A stretch of DNA of 64,000 bases, taken from positions 4,003,501 through 4,067,500 of the forward strand of contig NZ_CP156079.1 in assembly GCF_040892545.1 (NCBI RefSeq). Reading direction: 5' to 3'. Origin of the DNA: Paracidovorax avenae (lineage in GTDB: Bacteria; Pseudomonadota; Gammaproteobacteria; Burkholderiales; Burkholderiaceae_C). This document shows, one piece after another, positions 27,465 to 36,228 of the stretch (positions are counted from its first letter, which is position 1; each line of letters opens with the position of its first letter). Below the pieces are notes generated by a model. It saw only the letters and a list, made by a program, of their open reading frames with translations, was not told the DNA's origin and made no database searches. Position numbers and translations under genes: made by a program.

Positions 27465-28235
27465 TCATGGATTCCACCTGACAGGATGGTTGGCGACGAA
27501 TTCTCCCCTGTCACGGTCGAAATCCCAGCGGGTCAGCTGCCTGCCCCCAGGGCCGGTCTCCAGGGTCAGCAGGCTGTTGGGCGCCTGCGCCCGCAGCCGC
27601 ACCGACACGGCCGTGCCGGCCTGCGCGGCCCGCAGCCCTGGCAATGCCTCGACCAGGCCGGGTGCATGGGCGTGGCCGGACAGCAGCATTTCGGCACCGG
27701 CGGCCCGCCAGCGCGACAGCGCCTCGGCCGCACGGTGCGGACGGTGGTCGGCGTCGCCCGGATGCCGCGCCACCAGGGGATGGTGCGTGGCGAGGATGCG
27801 CCAGCGGCCGGGCGGAGCGCCGGCCAGCCTCTGTGCCGCCCTGTCGATCTGCTCCGGCGAGAGGCTTCCCCGGCGGTGGCGCCAGGCCCGCGTGGTATCG
27901 ACCCCCACCACGAAGAACCCGCCAGCATCGCACACCGGCTCCCGGTCGCTCCCCCACCAGCGGGCATAGCGCCGGTAGGCGCCACCGATCCGCTCCCACC
28001 AGGCGAACAGGGGCAGGTCGTGGTTGCCGGGCATGACCAGCGTGTGGCGGGCGGGCAACGCAGTGATGAATGCATGGGCGGCCTCGAACTGCGGAACCGT
28101 CGCGCGCTGGGTGAGATCGCCCGACACGACCACCACGGACACCGGCAGCGCGCGCGCGAGCGCCTGCACCGCCGCACAGGCACGCGGATCGTGTGCACCG
28201 AAATGCAGATCGGACAGGTGCATCAATACGCTCAT
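27465..28235 (-). CDS. Metallophosphoesterase (calcineurin-like)
   Basis: A 256-residue cytoplasmic hydrolase. All dinuclear metal motifs are present: HLSDLHFG near residue 8, VVSGDLTQRA near residue 38, MPGNHDLP near residue 68, an ILATHHPLV near residue 145 and LLSGHAHAPG near residue 187. The family cleaves phosphomono- or diesters, including cyclic nucleotides (GpdQ/CpdA branch). It starts 25 bp after the lipid-kinase gene on the same strand, and about 98 bp separate it from the TRAP-type gene. Its substrate cannot be named; a 3',5'-cAMP phosphodiesterase role is possible. Confidence 0.87.
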   Translation of the reverse strand: MSVLMHLSDLHFGAHDPRACAAVQALARALPVSVVVVSGDLTQRATVPQFEAAHAFITALPARHTLVMPGNHDLPLFAWWERIGGAYRRYARWWGSDREPVCDAGGFFVVGVDTTRAWRHRRGSLSPEQIDRAAQRLAGAPPGRWRILATHHPLVARHPGDADHRPHRAAEALSRWRAAGAEMLLSGHAHAPGLVEALPGLRAAQAGTAVSVRLRAQAPNSLLTLETGPGGRQLTRWDFDRDRGEFVANHPVRWNP

Positions 28236-28260
28236 GGCCGCCTGCTCGGGTTCCGGGGCC

Positions 28261-29385
28261 TCAGGCAGCCGCCGTGGCCATGCCCGGCACCACGCCCGGC
28301 AAGGGCCCCGGCGCCGGTGCATCGGCGTCGCCCGGGTCCGCCACCGGTTCGGGCTCGACGGCGGCGCGCCCGCCCACGCTCTCTCCTTCTTCATCCTTGG
28401 CGGTCGCCGTGGGCGCCACGAGCCACAGCGGCCGGTCTTCCACGCGGAATCGCAGCGGCGGCGGCATCCAGGCCCGCTCCCCGTCGAACGCCACCTTGAC
28501 CTGGGCGGGACGCCAGCTGGCGGGCTCCACGACCATCTCGGAACAGGCCAGGCTGATGACGGCATCGTCGCGGTCCAGGTGGCCGATGGCGGCATGCCAC
28601 ACCGTGCGGGCCGTGGCCCACCGGCCCTGCGGCTTGAGCAGCAAAACCGCGAGGTGGTCCCCCTCGGCGACGTCGCGCGCCTGGGGAATGCCCAGCCGCT
28701 CCAGTTGCAGCGGGTTGTTGCCCACGAACAGCGTGGAGGCGAAGAACTCTTCCTGCACCAGGGTGTCCGCGCCGCGGTGGGCGCGCAGCGACACCCGCCA
28801 GCGCCGCGCCGAGGACGGCCGCAGGAAGCTCCACACGGCGGAGACGATCGCCACCCAGCGGGACCGGCCGAAGCGCCGCGACGCCATTTCCCGCTGCTCG
28901 AGCAGGCGCGGGTACAGGCCGACCGCGGCGTTCACGAGGAACATGCTGTCGTTCACGTAACCCACGCGCACCGGCCGCTCATCGCCGCTCTGCAGCGCCC
29001 GCAGGATGTCCTCCGCGGCCTGGGCCAGGTCCAGCGACAGGCTCTGCTCGCGTGCGAAGTAATTGAAGGTGCCCGCGGGAATGACACCCATGCGGACACC
29101 GTGCCGCCAGGCCGCCGCTGCCACGGCATTGATGGTGCCGTCGCCGCCGCAGGCCACGACGATGCCGCCCGAGGCCAGCGCCGCCCGCGCTGCCTCGTCC
29201 GCCGCCTGCACGATGCCGGCCCGCACCGCCGGCACATGCCACTGCACCGCATGGCGGCGCAGCGGCTCCAGGGACTCCAGCCGATCCCGCAACTGGCCGT
29301 GGTCCGCGCCCGGCCGGTGCGGCACCACCAGGTGCACGGGCCCGGGCTCGGACGCGGAAAAGGGGGTCGGTGCGGAAGAGGGCAT
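28261..29385 (-). CDS. Diacylglycerol kinase family lipid kinase
   Basis: A 374-residue enzyme of the DAGK_cat/LCB5 family. The nucleotide-binding motif CGGDGTINAV lies near residue 78, followed by MGVIPAGTFNYFAREQ. The second domain contains VNAAVGLYPRLLEQRE. It should phosphorylate diacylglycerol or a related lipid at the inner membrane. The C-terminal 45 residues form an unusual acidic and proline-rich tail not needed for the fold. A PAP2 phosphatase gene diverges from it 400 bp upstream, giving opposed lipid phosphorylation functions side by side. The ATG at 29385 places the kinase motif at the usual distance from the N-terminus. Confidence 0.85.
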   Translation of the reverse strand: MPSSAPTPFSASEPGPVHLVVPHRPGADHGQLRDRLESLEPLRRHAVQWHVPAVRAGIVQAADEAARAALASGGIVVACGGDGTINAVAAAAWRHGVRMGVIPAGTFNYFAREQSLSLDLAQAAEDILRALQSGDERPVRVGYVNDSMFLVNAAVGLYPRLLEQREMASRRFGRSRWVAIVSAVWSFLRPSSARRWRVSLRAHRGADTLVQEEFFASTLFVGNNPLQLERLGIPQARDVAEGDHLAVLLLKPQGRWATARTVWHAAIGHLDRDDAVISLACSEMVVEPASWRPAQVKVAFDGERAWMPPPLRFRVEDRPLWLVAPTATAKDEEGESVGGRAAVEPEPVADPGDADAPAPGPLPGVVPGMATAAA

Positions 29386-29784
29386 GGTGCTGTGGACGGG
29401 ATGGCGCAGCGAGGCCGCGGGACAGGAAGGGCGCTCCGGCCGGACGGCCCCGGCACCCGTCCCGATTGTCCGGGCCGCCCGCGCCCCGCCCCATCGGATG
29501 GCAGAGGCAGCGGCTGTCGGCGCCGGCCGACACCGGATATCTCCGGCGTCCGGGAATCTCCGGCACGGCGGCAGGTCATGGCGCGAGCGCGGCCGCAGGC
29601 ATGTCACCATCGATGGCTCCGATGCAACGCCACAGGCTTCTTTCCGACCGATGCACCAGCCCTCCGCCCCCTGCCCAGCCCTTCCTGCCGGCTTCCTGGC
29701 ATCCACCGCCCCGCGCGCCCGGGCACATCACGCCGCCATCGGTCGCCCGCACGGTCCGGGCCTTTGCGCCGCGGGAGGCCGGCC
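29386..29784. other. Non-coding gap between divergent genes
   Basis: About 400 bp of GC-rich DNA between the lipid kinase and the PAP2 gene. Both promoters must lie here, but no clear -35/-10 pair, palindrome or RNA structure stands out. The open frames across it have the composition of shadow frames. A GGGAGG at 29773-29778 is the ribosome site of the PAP2 gene. Confidence 0.5.
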
Positions 29785-30621
29785 ATGAGCGCCCCCCAGG
29801 CCTGGGCCGCCTGGGCGGGAGCGCATCCACTGGCCTTCTGGGGTGCGGGACTGTCGTTCGTCCTGGTGGCCACGCTGCTGGCCCGGGGTGCCTCGCTGGC
29901 CGCCGCACCGCACTGCGCCCCCTGGGCCGGGCGCTGGTCGGCGCCCTCGCACGCCGTGGCACGCCTCTGGGCGGCGCTGGCGGCCTCCGCGCTGATGGTC
30001 TGGGGCTGCGCCGAGTTGCTGGGGTTCCTGGCGAGCGAATGGTCGGTCCCCACCGCCTGGGTGGCACGGATGGACGAGACACTGGCCGGCGCCCTGCGCG
30101 CACGGGCGGGCCTGCCCACCCTCACCCTGTTCGCACGCCTCACGCATGCGGGCGACACCGGGGTGCTGGCTGCCCTGGCCGCGGTGGTGGGCATCGCGCT
30201 CTGGTGGCGCCGCCACCGCCTGCTGGCGGCCTGCTGGGCCGCGGCCCTGGCGGGCAACGGACTGCTCACCCGCGGGTTCAAGCACGCCTTCGAACGGGTG
30301 CGGCCGGAGCATACGCACGGCGTCTCGGTGGCCGAAGGCTACAGCTTCCCGAGCGGGCACAGCAGCAGCTCGATGGTCGCCTACGGCATGCTGGCCTGTC
30401 TGGCGGTGCGCCTGCTGCCGGCGCGCTGGCACCTCCCCGCCCTGCTCACCGCCGCCGCGGTGGTGTTCACGGTCGGCTGGAGCCGGGTGGTGCTGCAGGT
30501 GCATTACGCGAGCGACGTGCTCGCGGGCTGGGTCACCGGAGGCACCTGGCTGGCCTGCTGCGTGCTGGTGACGAACGGCGTGGGCCACTGGCACCGCAGC
30601 CGCAGCGCCCCGGCAGCCTGA
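29785..30621 (+). CDS. PAP2 family membrane phosphatase
   Basis: A 278-residue integral membrane acid phosphatase with about six helices. The three-part catalytic signature is complete: KHAFERVRPE (about residue 168), YSFPSGHSSSS (about 188) and SRVVLQVHYASDVLAG (about 235), carrying the two catalytic histidines and the phosphate-binding arginines. It should dephosphorylate lipid phosphates such as phosphatidic acid or undecaprenyl pyrophosphate on the periplasmic face. GGGAGG stands 6 nt before the ATG at 29785. The gene converges with the MFS gene, leaving a single base between stop codons. Confidence 0.88.
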   Translation: MSAPQAWAAWAGAHPLAFWGAGLSFVLVATLLARGASLAAAPHCAPWAGRWSAPSHAVARLWAALAASALMVWGCAELLGFLASEWSVPTAWVARMDETLAGALRARAGLPTLTLFARLTHAGDTGVLAALAAVVGIALWWRRHRLLAACWAAALAGNGLLTRGFKHAFERVRPEHTHGVSVAEGYSFPSGHSSSSMVAYGMLACLAVRLLPARWHLPALLTAAAVVFTVGWSRVVLQVHYASDVLAGWVTGGTWLACCVLVTNGVGHWHRSRSAPAA

Positions 30622-30622
30622 G

Positions 30623-31864
30623 TCAGGGCATCGGCGGCGTGGACGCGCTGCGCTCCGCGGCCAGCGATGCAGCGAACACGGCCAGGCCGGCGAGGGCAAG
30701 CAGGGCCCCCACCCAGCCGGTGGACGTCCACCCCAGGCCGGCCGTGATGGCTACGCCGCCGAGCCAGGCACCGAGCGCGTTCGCGCAGTTGAAGGCCGAA
30801 TGGTTGAGCGCGGCGGCCAGGGTCTGCGCATCGCCGGCCACGTCCATCAGCCGGATCTGCAGCGCCGGCCCGATGGCGACGATGGTGCCGATGAGAAAGG
30901 TCGCCAGCGCCGCGGTCACCACGTGGTGGGCCGCGAACACGAAGGTGCCCAGCACCGCCAGCGACCAGACCAGCAGGCCGCCGATGGTGCGCATCAGGGA
31001 GCGGTCCGCCAGCCGGGCGCCCACGAGGTTGCCGGCCACCATGCCTGCTCCGAAAAGCGCCAGCACGAAGGGCACGGCGCCGACGGGCAGGCCCGCCACT
31101 TCGGTGAGCGTGGGCTTGATGTAGCTGAAGACCGAGAACATGCCGCCGAAACCGATGGCGCCGATGCCCAGGGTCAGCCAGACCTGCTTGCGCCGCAGTG
31201 CCCCGAGCTCGCGCCAGGGGCTCGCGGCCGCGTCGGGCGGCATGTAGGGCACGCCCCGGCGCACCATCGCCATCGCCAGCACCGCGATCGCCCCGACGAA
31301 CACGAAGGCCGCACGCCAGCCGAAATGCTGGCCCAGCGCGGCCGCGATGGGCACGCCCGCGAGCGTGGCCCCCGTGAGGCCCAGCATCACCAGGCCCACC
31401 GCGCTCGCGCGCCGGCCGGGCGGTGCGAGCGATGCGGCCACCAGCGCGGCCACCCCGAAATAGGTGCCGTGCGGCAGGCCGGTGACGAAGCGCAGCACGT
31501 TGAGCGACAGGTAGCCCGGCGCCATCGCGGACGCGAAATTGCCCAGCGCATAGACAGCCATCAGCGCGATGAGCAGTGCCCGCCGGCCCCAGCCCGCCGC
31601 CAGCACGGCCAGCACGGGCGCGCCGACCACCACGCCCAGCGCATAGGCACTGATGACGTGCCCGGCCTGCGGGATGGTCACGCCGATGTCGCGCGCCACC
31701 TCGGGCAGCAGGCCCATGATGACGAACTCGCCCGTGCCGATGGAAAAGCCGCCCAGGCCCAGCGCCAGCACGGCGCGCAGCAGGGTGCGGTCGTCCCGCG
31801 GGGTGGCAGTGGATGGGGCCGCCGGGACATCGGCGTCGTCGCGGGGCAGGGAGGGCGTGGTCAT
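30623..31864 (-). CDS. MFS transporter, DHA1 drug-efflux type (AraJ/NepI-like)
   Basis: A 413-residue proton antiporter with twelve predicted membrane helices and a 26-residue polar leader. Helix one carries the family signature SIGTGEFVIMGLLPEVARDIGV, and the loop after helix two (AGWGRRALLIALM) is the MFS motif A position. The closest familiar members are AraJ, YdhP and NepI exporters of sugars, purine nucleosides or drugs. It is divergent from the haloacid dehalogenase gene across 212 bp. Substrate unknown. Confidence 0.87.
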   Translation of the reverse strand: MTTPSLPRDDADVPAAPSTATPRDDRTLLRAVLALGLGGFSIGTGEFVIMGLLPEVARDIGVTIPQAGHVISAYALGVVVGAPVLAVLAAGWGRRALLIALMAVYALGNFASAMAPGYLSLNVLRFVTGLPHGTYFGVAALVAASLAPPGRRASAVGLVMLGLTGATLAGVPIAAALGQHFGWRAAFVFVGAIAVLAMAMVRRGVPYMPPDAAASPWRELGALRRKQVWLTLGIGAIGFGGMFSVFSYIKPTLTEVAGLPVGAVPFVLALFGAGMVAGNLVGARLADRSLMRTIGGLLVWSLAVLGTFVFAAHHVVTAALATFLIGTIVAIGPALQIRLMDVAGDAQTLAAALNHSAFNCANALGAWLGGVAITAGLGWTSTGWVGALLALAGLAVFAASLAAERSASTPPMP

Positions 31865-32076
31865 GGAGAAAGCGGCGTGCGGCAGCGCCGGCCAGGAAAG
31901 CGGACCGGGCGCGAAGAGGGGCGATACAGGGTTAACCCGCAGGGCTGCAGAACATATCACGCCCTGCCCGCATCTGCAGCGGGCGGGATTTGCGGCCTTG
32001 CCGTATGCTGCCCGGCACGCCGCATCCGCCACCACGGCAGGATCCCTCCCGACCATCCTCCTCCAAGGATTGCCCC

Positions 32077-32790
32077 ATGAACGACGCCTTCCCCGACGTG
32101 CGACTGCTGGTCTTCGACATCTTCGGCACCGTGGTGGACTGGCACGGCAGCATCGTGCGCGAAGTGCAGGCGCTGCACCCGCAGGTGGACGCCGACGCCT
32201 TCGCCCTGGCCTGGCGCGAGGGCTACCAGCCGGCCATGCAGCGCGTGCGCAGCGGCGAACTCGGCTGGACGCGCATCGACGAGCTGCACCGGATGATCCT
32301 CGACGGGCTGCTGCCCCGCTTCGGCCTGGAGCACCTGTCCGAGCCGGAGCGCCGGCACCTGAACCACGCATGGCACCGGCTCGCGCCCTGGCCCGACAGC
32401 GTGGCCGGGCTGCAGCGCCTCAAGCACCGCCGCACCATCGCCACGCTCTCCAACGGCAACATCGGCCTGCTCACGGACATGGCCAAGGCGGCCGGACTGC
32501 CCTGGGACTGCATCCTGAGCGCCGAGGTGTTCCGCGCCTACAAGCCCGATCCGGCGGTGTACCTGGGCGCCGCCCGCGTCTTCGACCTGGAGCCCGCGCA
32601 GGTGATGATGGTGGCCGCGCACCACGAGGACCTCGCGGCCGCGCGGGCCTGCGGCCTGCGGACTGCCTATGTGGAAAGGCCGCACGAATTCGGAGCGGCC
32701 CGTGCGAAGGACGTCTCGCCCCGGCCGGGCAACGACCTGCACTGCGCGGACCTGGTCGCGCTCGCGGACGTGCTCGCGGGCCCCGGCTGA
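32077..32790 (+). CDS. Haloacid dehalogenase type II
   Basis: A 237-residue cytoplasmic HAD hydrolase of the L-2-haloacid dehalogenase subgroup. The nucleophile lies in LLVFDIFGTVVDW (Asp near residue 14), motif II in TIATLSNGN, the lysine motif in FRAYKPDPAVY and motif IV in MMVAAHHEDL. The last reads AHHED where many dehalogenases have AHxxDL, so it fits the group. The reaction is hydrolysis of 2-haloalkanoic acids to hydroxy acids with inversion, though related members hydrolyse phosphates. AAGGA at 32065-32069 supports the ATG at 32077. Confidence 0.87.
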   Translation: MNDAFPDVRLLVFDIFGTVVDWHGSIVREVQALHPQVDADAFALAWREGYQPAMQRVRSGELGWTRIDELHRMILDGLLPRFGLEHLSEPERRHLNHAWHRLAPWPDSVAGLQRLKHRRTIATLSNGNIGLLTDMAKAAGLPWDCILSAEVFRAYKPDPAVYLGAARVFDLEPAQVMMVAAHHEDLAAARACGLRTAYVERPHEFGAARAKDVSPRPGNDLHCADLVALADVLAGPG

Positions 32791-32810
32791 CGCGCGGCGC
32801 GCCGGCCGCC

Positions 32811-33485
32811 TCAGGCAGGCAGGGCCGCGCGCAGGCCTTCGCCGTACGGCGAACACAGCCAGCCGAGCGCCGCGGCATGGAGTGCCACGGTGGCCCGGAA
32901 CACGGTGCGGAAGGACCGCTTGGCGGATTTGTGGCGCAGCACCTGCTGCGCCAGCAGGGCCCCGGGCCAGCCTCCGGCCAGCGCCAGCAGGTGCAGGGTC
33001 TTCTCGGAAGTGCGCCAGTGCCCCTGCTCCGCGGCCCGCTTGTCGCGCCAGTACATGAGGTAGGTCCAGATGCTCAGCCCCAGGCAGGCCACCGGAACCC
33101 AGCGGGGCATCGTGCCGAACACCGCCAATGCCACGCAGAACACGGCATAGGCCGGCAGCACGAGCAGGCTGGCGATGCCCCATTGCGCGGAGCCGCCGTG
33201 CGCCCCGTGGCGGCCGCAGGGCCGGGCCGGCCGTGGCGCCATGGCGGGCGCCCGGGCGGCGGAAGCGCGCGCCGCAGGCGGCAGGAGCGAGACACCGCAG
33301 GCCCGCTTGCGTCCACCGGGGCCGGCCTCCACCGCGAAGCGCACCCGCTGGCCGGCATGGGGCCGGGGCGTGCCGTCCTGAAAGGCCTTGATGTGCACGA
33401 ACACCGGGTCACCGCCCTGCAGCGGCTCGATGAAGCCGAAACCCCGCGCGTCGTTCCAGGACGCGATCACACCGTCGAACTGCAT
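32811..33485 (-). CDS. Cold-shock domain / DUF1294 membrane fusion protein
   Basis: A 224-residue two-domain protein. Residues 1-65 are a cold-shock OB-fold with the RNA-binding stretch ARGFGFIEPLQGGDPVFVHI. A disordered Ala/Pro/Arg linker follows, then a membrane part with about three helices (SLLVLPAYAVFCVALAVFG onward) containing the DUF1294 signature YWRDKRAAEQGHWR and LALAGGWPGALLAQQ. This architecture is widespread in proteobacteria, but its function is unknown. It starts 6 bp after the stop of the cyclase-PilZ gene on the same strand. Confidence 0.88.
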   Translation of the reverse strand: MQFDGVIASWNDARGFGFIEPLQGGDPVFVHIKAFQDGTPRPHAGQRVRFAVEAGPGGRKRACGVSLLPPAARASAARAPAMAPRPARPCGRHGAHGGSAQWGIASLLVLPAYAVFCVALAVFGTMPRWVPVACLGLSIWTYLMYWRDKRAAEQGHWRTSEKTLHLLALAGGWPGALLAQQVLRHKSAKRSFRTVFRATVALHAAALGWLCSPYGEGLRAALPA

Positions 33486-33491
33486 GCGCCG

Positions 33492-34535
33492 TCAGCCGGA
33501 GGTCACCATGCCCTGCACGAAGCGCCGCACCTGGGCATCGAACTCCGCGCTGGTGGCGGTGAACTCCACCCCGGCCAGCACCTGGGGGCCCGTGGTGTTG
33601 AGGGTGACCACGCGCGCATACACGTCCCGCGCCTGGTAGCGCGCGATCGGCAGGTCGAACGCGAGCCGCAGCTCGCCGTGCAGCGGCACCGGCTCGCCCA
33701 GCTCCAGCAACGCGCCGTGGTAGCCCATGTCGCGCAGCGAGCAGGCCACCAGGTGGGGAAGCACTGCTCCGTCCTGCACGAGCTGGCAGGTGCACGGCAG
33801 GTTGGCCTCCACCCGCAGGCTGCGGCGGAACTCCTGCCGGGGCACCTTGAGCCGCCGGCCCGGCACGGCCACCAGCTCGCGCAGCGGCAGGGGCTCGGAA
33901 CGGCCCTTGACGAAGACATGCGTCGGCGCCGACACCGACGCCATCGTCCAGCAGCGCTGGTACACCGCCTCGCTCACCAGCACCTGTCCGCGCAGCGCGA
34001 AGGCGCGCAGCTGGGAGGCCTCGGACACGACCGTGCCCAGCAGCACGGGTGCCTGGCGCCCGCCGCCGGACGGTGCGAAGTCGCCCACCAGCGCGGGGCC
34101 GAAGGCGATGCCCACGCCCACGTACACCGGGGGCAACCGCTCCTCGCGGAAGGCGTCGTTCAAATCCTTGAGCGCCATCTGCAGCGCCACGGCATACATG
34201 GCCGCGCGCTGGACGCTGCCATCGGCACCCTTGCCATCGCCCTCTTGCCCCGCTGCTCCCTGCGGGAACAACACCGCGGCGCCCTCGCCCGTCCAGTGGG
34301 CGAGCACGCCGCCATAGGCGGGCAGCAGGCCGTGCAGGCAGCCGATCACGCGCTCCATCCAGTCGCGGGCCTGGGCCGGCGGCATCGACGAGGCCACCTG
34401 CGCGAAATCGCGGATGCCGGCCTTGAGCAGCGTGATCTCGCGCTCCTGCAGGGAGGGTGTTCCGGTGCCCGGGGACACGGGCGCGCCGGAAGCGAAAGGA
34501 ACAGCGTCGGGGCCGGAAGCGGGAGGAACAGGCAT
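33492..34535 (-). CDS. Degenerate nucleotide-cyclase-like domain fused to PilZ
   Basis: A 347-residue cytoplasmic protein. Residues about 30-215 resemble a class III nucleotide cyclase (IRDFAQVASSMPPAQARDWM; YGGVLAHWTGEGAAVLFP; VYVGVGIAFGPALVGDF), but the metal-binding aspartates appear replaced, so catalysis is doubtful. Residues about 235-345 form a PilZ domain: the c-di-GMP motif RxxxR is present (RQEFR), while the second motif reads DMGYHG instead of DxSxxG. It may be a c-di-GMP effector with a regulatory cyclase-like module. The ATG at 34535 is tentative, as the frame is open further upstream and no strong ribosome site is seen. Confidence 0.7.
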   Translation of the reverse strand: MPVPPASGPDAVPFASGAPVSPGTGTPSLQEREITLLKAGIRDFAQVASSMPPAQARDWMERVIGCLHGLLPAYGGVLAHWTGEGAAVLFPQGAAGQEGDGKGADGSVQRAAMYAVALQMALKDLNDAFREERLPPVYVGVGIAFGPALVGDFAPSGGGRQAPVLLGTVVSEASQLRAFALRGQVLVSEAVYQRCWTMASVSAPTHVFVKGRSEPLPLRELVAVPGRRLKVPRQEFRRSLRVEANLPCTCQLVQDGAVLPHLVACSLRDMGYHGALLELGEPVPLHGELRLAFDLPIARYQARDVYARVVTLNTTGPQVLAGVEFTATSAEFDAQVRRFVQGMVTSG

Positions 34536-34767
34536 AGAGGGCAAGGGGCCGTGCGCGGGTCTCGGTGGGATCGGTCCGTCGGGATTCGTGGCCGGGTGGC
34601 CCCGAGAGCGCAGCCGGCATCCGGCAGCATAGGCGGACGGCCGCTCGGTGGTCAAGCCGCGCGGCGGCACCCTGCCCGCGCCACTGCCGCGCCGGCATGG
34701 CTCCGTCGCTTCGGCGTCACACCCGGCAGGCGCTCCCCGCGCGCGCGCAGGCCGCCCGCCCGGCCCG

Positions 34768-35472
34768 TCAGATCGCGACCAGCTGCCGGATGCCCCGCGC
34801 CTGCATCTCGCTGCCCGGCCCCCGCGCGATCACCTCGCCCCGCTCCATCACGAGGTACTCGTCGGCCAGCTCCTCGGCGAAGTCGTAGTACTGCTCGCAC
34901 AGCAGCACGGACACCGGATGGCCGTCCAGCCCCTCGTCCGCGAGGCGGCGGATCACCCGGCCGATGTCCTTGATGATGCTGGGCTGGATGCCTTCGGTCG
35001 GCTCGTCCAGGATCAGCAGCCGCGGGCTGGGCGCGAGCGCCCGCGCGATCGCCAATTGCTGCTGCTGCCCGCCCGACAGGTCCCCGCCGCGCCGGCCCAG
35101 CATCTGCCGCAGCACCGGGAACAGCGTGTAGAGATGCTCCGGCACGGGCGTGGAACCGCTCTTGTAGGCCAGCCCCATGCGCAGGTTCTCCTCCACCGTC
35201 AGCCGGCCGAAGATCTCGCGGCCCTGCGGCACGAAACCGATGCCGGCGCGGGCGCGCTCGTAGGGCGTGCGGCCCTGGATCGGCTGGCCCTCCCAGGTGA
35301 TGGTGCCGCTGCGGATGGGCACCAGGCCCATGAGGCTCTTGAGCAGCGTGGTCTTGCCGACACCGTTGCGGCCGAGGAGGACCGTGACCTTGCCGGGGGC
35401 GGCGTCGAGGCTCACGTCGCGGAGGATGTGGGAGCCGCCGTAGTATTGGTGGAGGTTGTGGACGGTGAGCAT
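34768..35472 (-). CDS. urtE: Urea ABC transporter ATP-binding subunit UrtE
   Basis: A 234-residue cytoplasmic ATPase of the LivF branch, last gene of the urea transporter. Walker A GRNGVGKTT lies near residue 36, the signature LSGGQQQQLAIARAL and Walker B LLILDEPTEGIQPSII follow. UrtE-specific features are the start MLTVHNLHQYYGGSHILRDV and the GIGFVPQGREIFGRLTVEEN stretch. It is separated from urtD by 756 bp of non-coding inverted repeat, whereas urtE normally follows urtD closely. It may therefore be expressed at a different level. Confidence 0.95.
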   Translation of the reverse strand: MLTVHNLHQYYGGSHILRDVSLDAAPGKVTVLLGRNGVGKTTLLKSLMGLVPIRSGTITWEGQPIQGRTPYERARAGIGFVPQGREIFGRLTVEENLRMGLAYKSGSTPVPEHLYTLFPVLRQMLGRRGGDLSGGQQQQLAIARALAPSPRLLILDEPTEGIQPSIIKDIGRVIRRLADEGLDGHPVSVLLCEQYYDFAEELADEYLVMERGEVIARGPGSEMQARGIRQLVAI

Positions 35473-35491
35473 ATGGGTTCTTTTAGGGGCG

Positions 35492-36195
35492 GGGGCCGGG
35501 TCTCGCCCCGGCGGGCGAGTTACTTTCTTTCGCTTCGCCGAAAGAAAGTAACCAAAGAAAGGGCGACCCTGCTGGATGCGACCCCGTTCGCCCGCGGGGC
35601 GAACGGGGCAACCTGGGGTGCTCGGGGGTGGGGTGTGCCGTGGAACTCGCTGCGCGCACTTCGTGCGCTCCGCTCGGACAACCACGGCAAGTCAGTTCAC
35701 GAAGCGGGCGTGTCCTGCGGCACGCCCGCCACCCCACCCCCTGCGCGCCCCAGGCGCATCCAGAAGGGGTGACTCGGGCCTTCGCGTTGCTCGGCCCCAA
35801 GGCCATCGCTGCGCTCGGCAAAAGCCCCAGCGCCCCGTCCCCACAAAGCACCGTGCGCGGTGCAACGGACTCGCGCACCCCAGGCCGAGCGAAGCAATGG
35901 CCCGTGTGCTGCACCCCGCCCTCGTGGCTGCGCCGAGGAGCGCAGGAGGCAAGGCGCGCAGGCGTGCCGAAGGACACGCCTGCTTCGTGATCTGACTGGC
36001 TGCGGTTGTCCGAGCGGAGCGCGCCAGCGCGCAGCGAGTTCCGCAGCCGCGCCTTGCCTCCGAGCACCACAGGCTGCCCCCTTCGCCCAAAGGGCGAAGG
36101 GGGACGCAGACACCAGGGCTCGCCTTTTCTTTGCCTACTTTCTTTTGGCGAAGCAAAAGAAAGTAGGTGCGCCGCCGGGCGCACATCCCGGCCCC
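35492..36195. repeat. 0.7-kb inverted-repeat element with five covarying hairpins per arm
   Basis: Two copies of one unit, about 300 bp or more each, face each other between urtD and urtE. Reading inward from GGGGCCGGG (35492-35500 and, inverted, 36187-36195) each arm has the same five hairpins in the same order: 35502-35519/36167-36184, 35520-35551/36135-36166, 35582-35608/36077-36103, 35639-35686/36001-36045 and 35704-35729/35959-35982. Where the copies differ, both sides of a stem change together (for example CCCCGTTCGCCC versus CCCCCTTCGCCC, each with its complement). Similarity weakens toward the centre near 35840. Open frames here are by-products of the repeats and are not genes. Confidence 0.85.
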
Positions 36196-36228
36196 GGGAA
36201 ACAAACACACAGCAAGAACAAGCAACCA

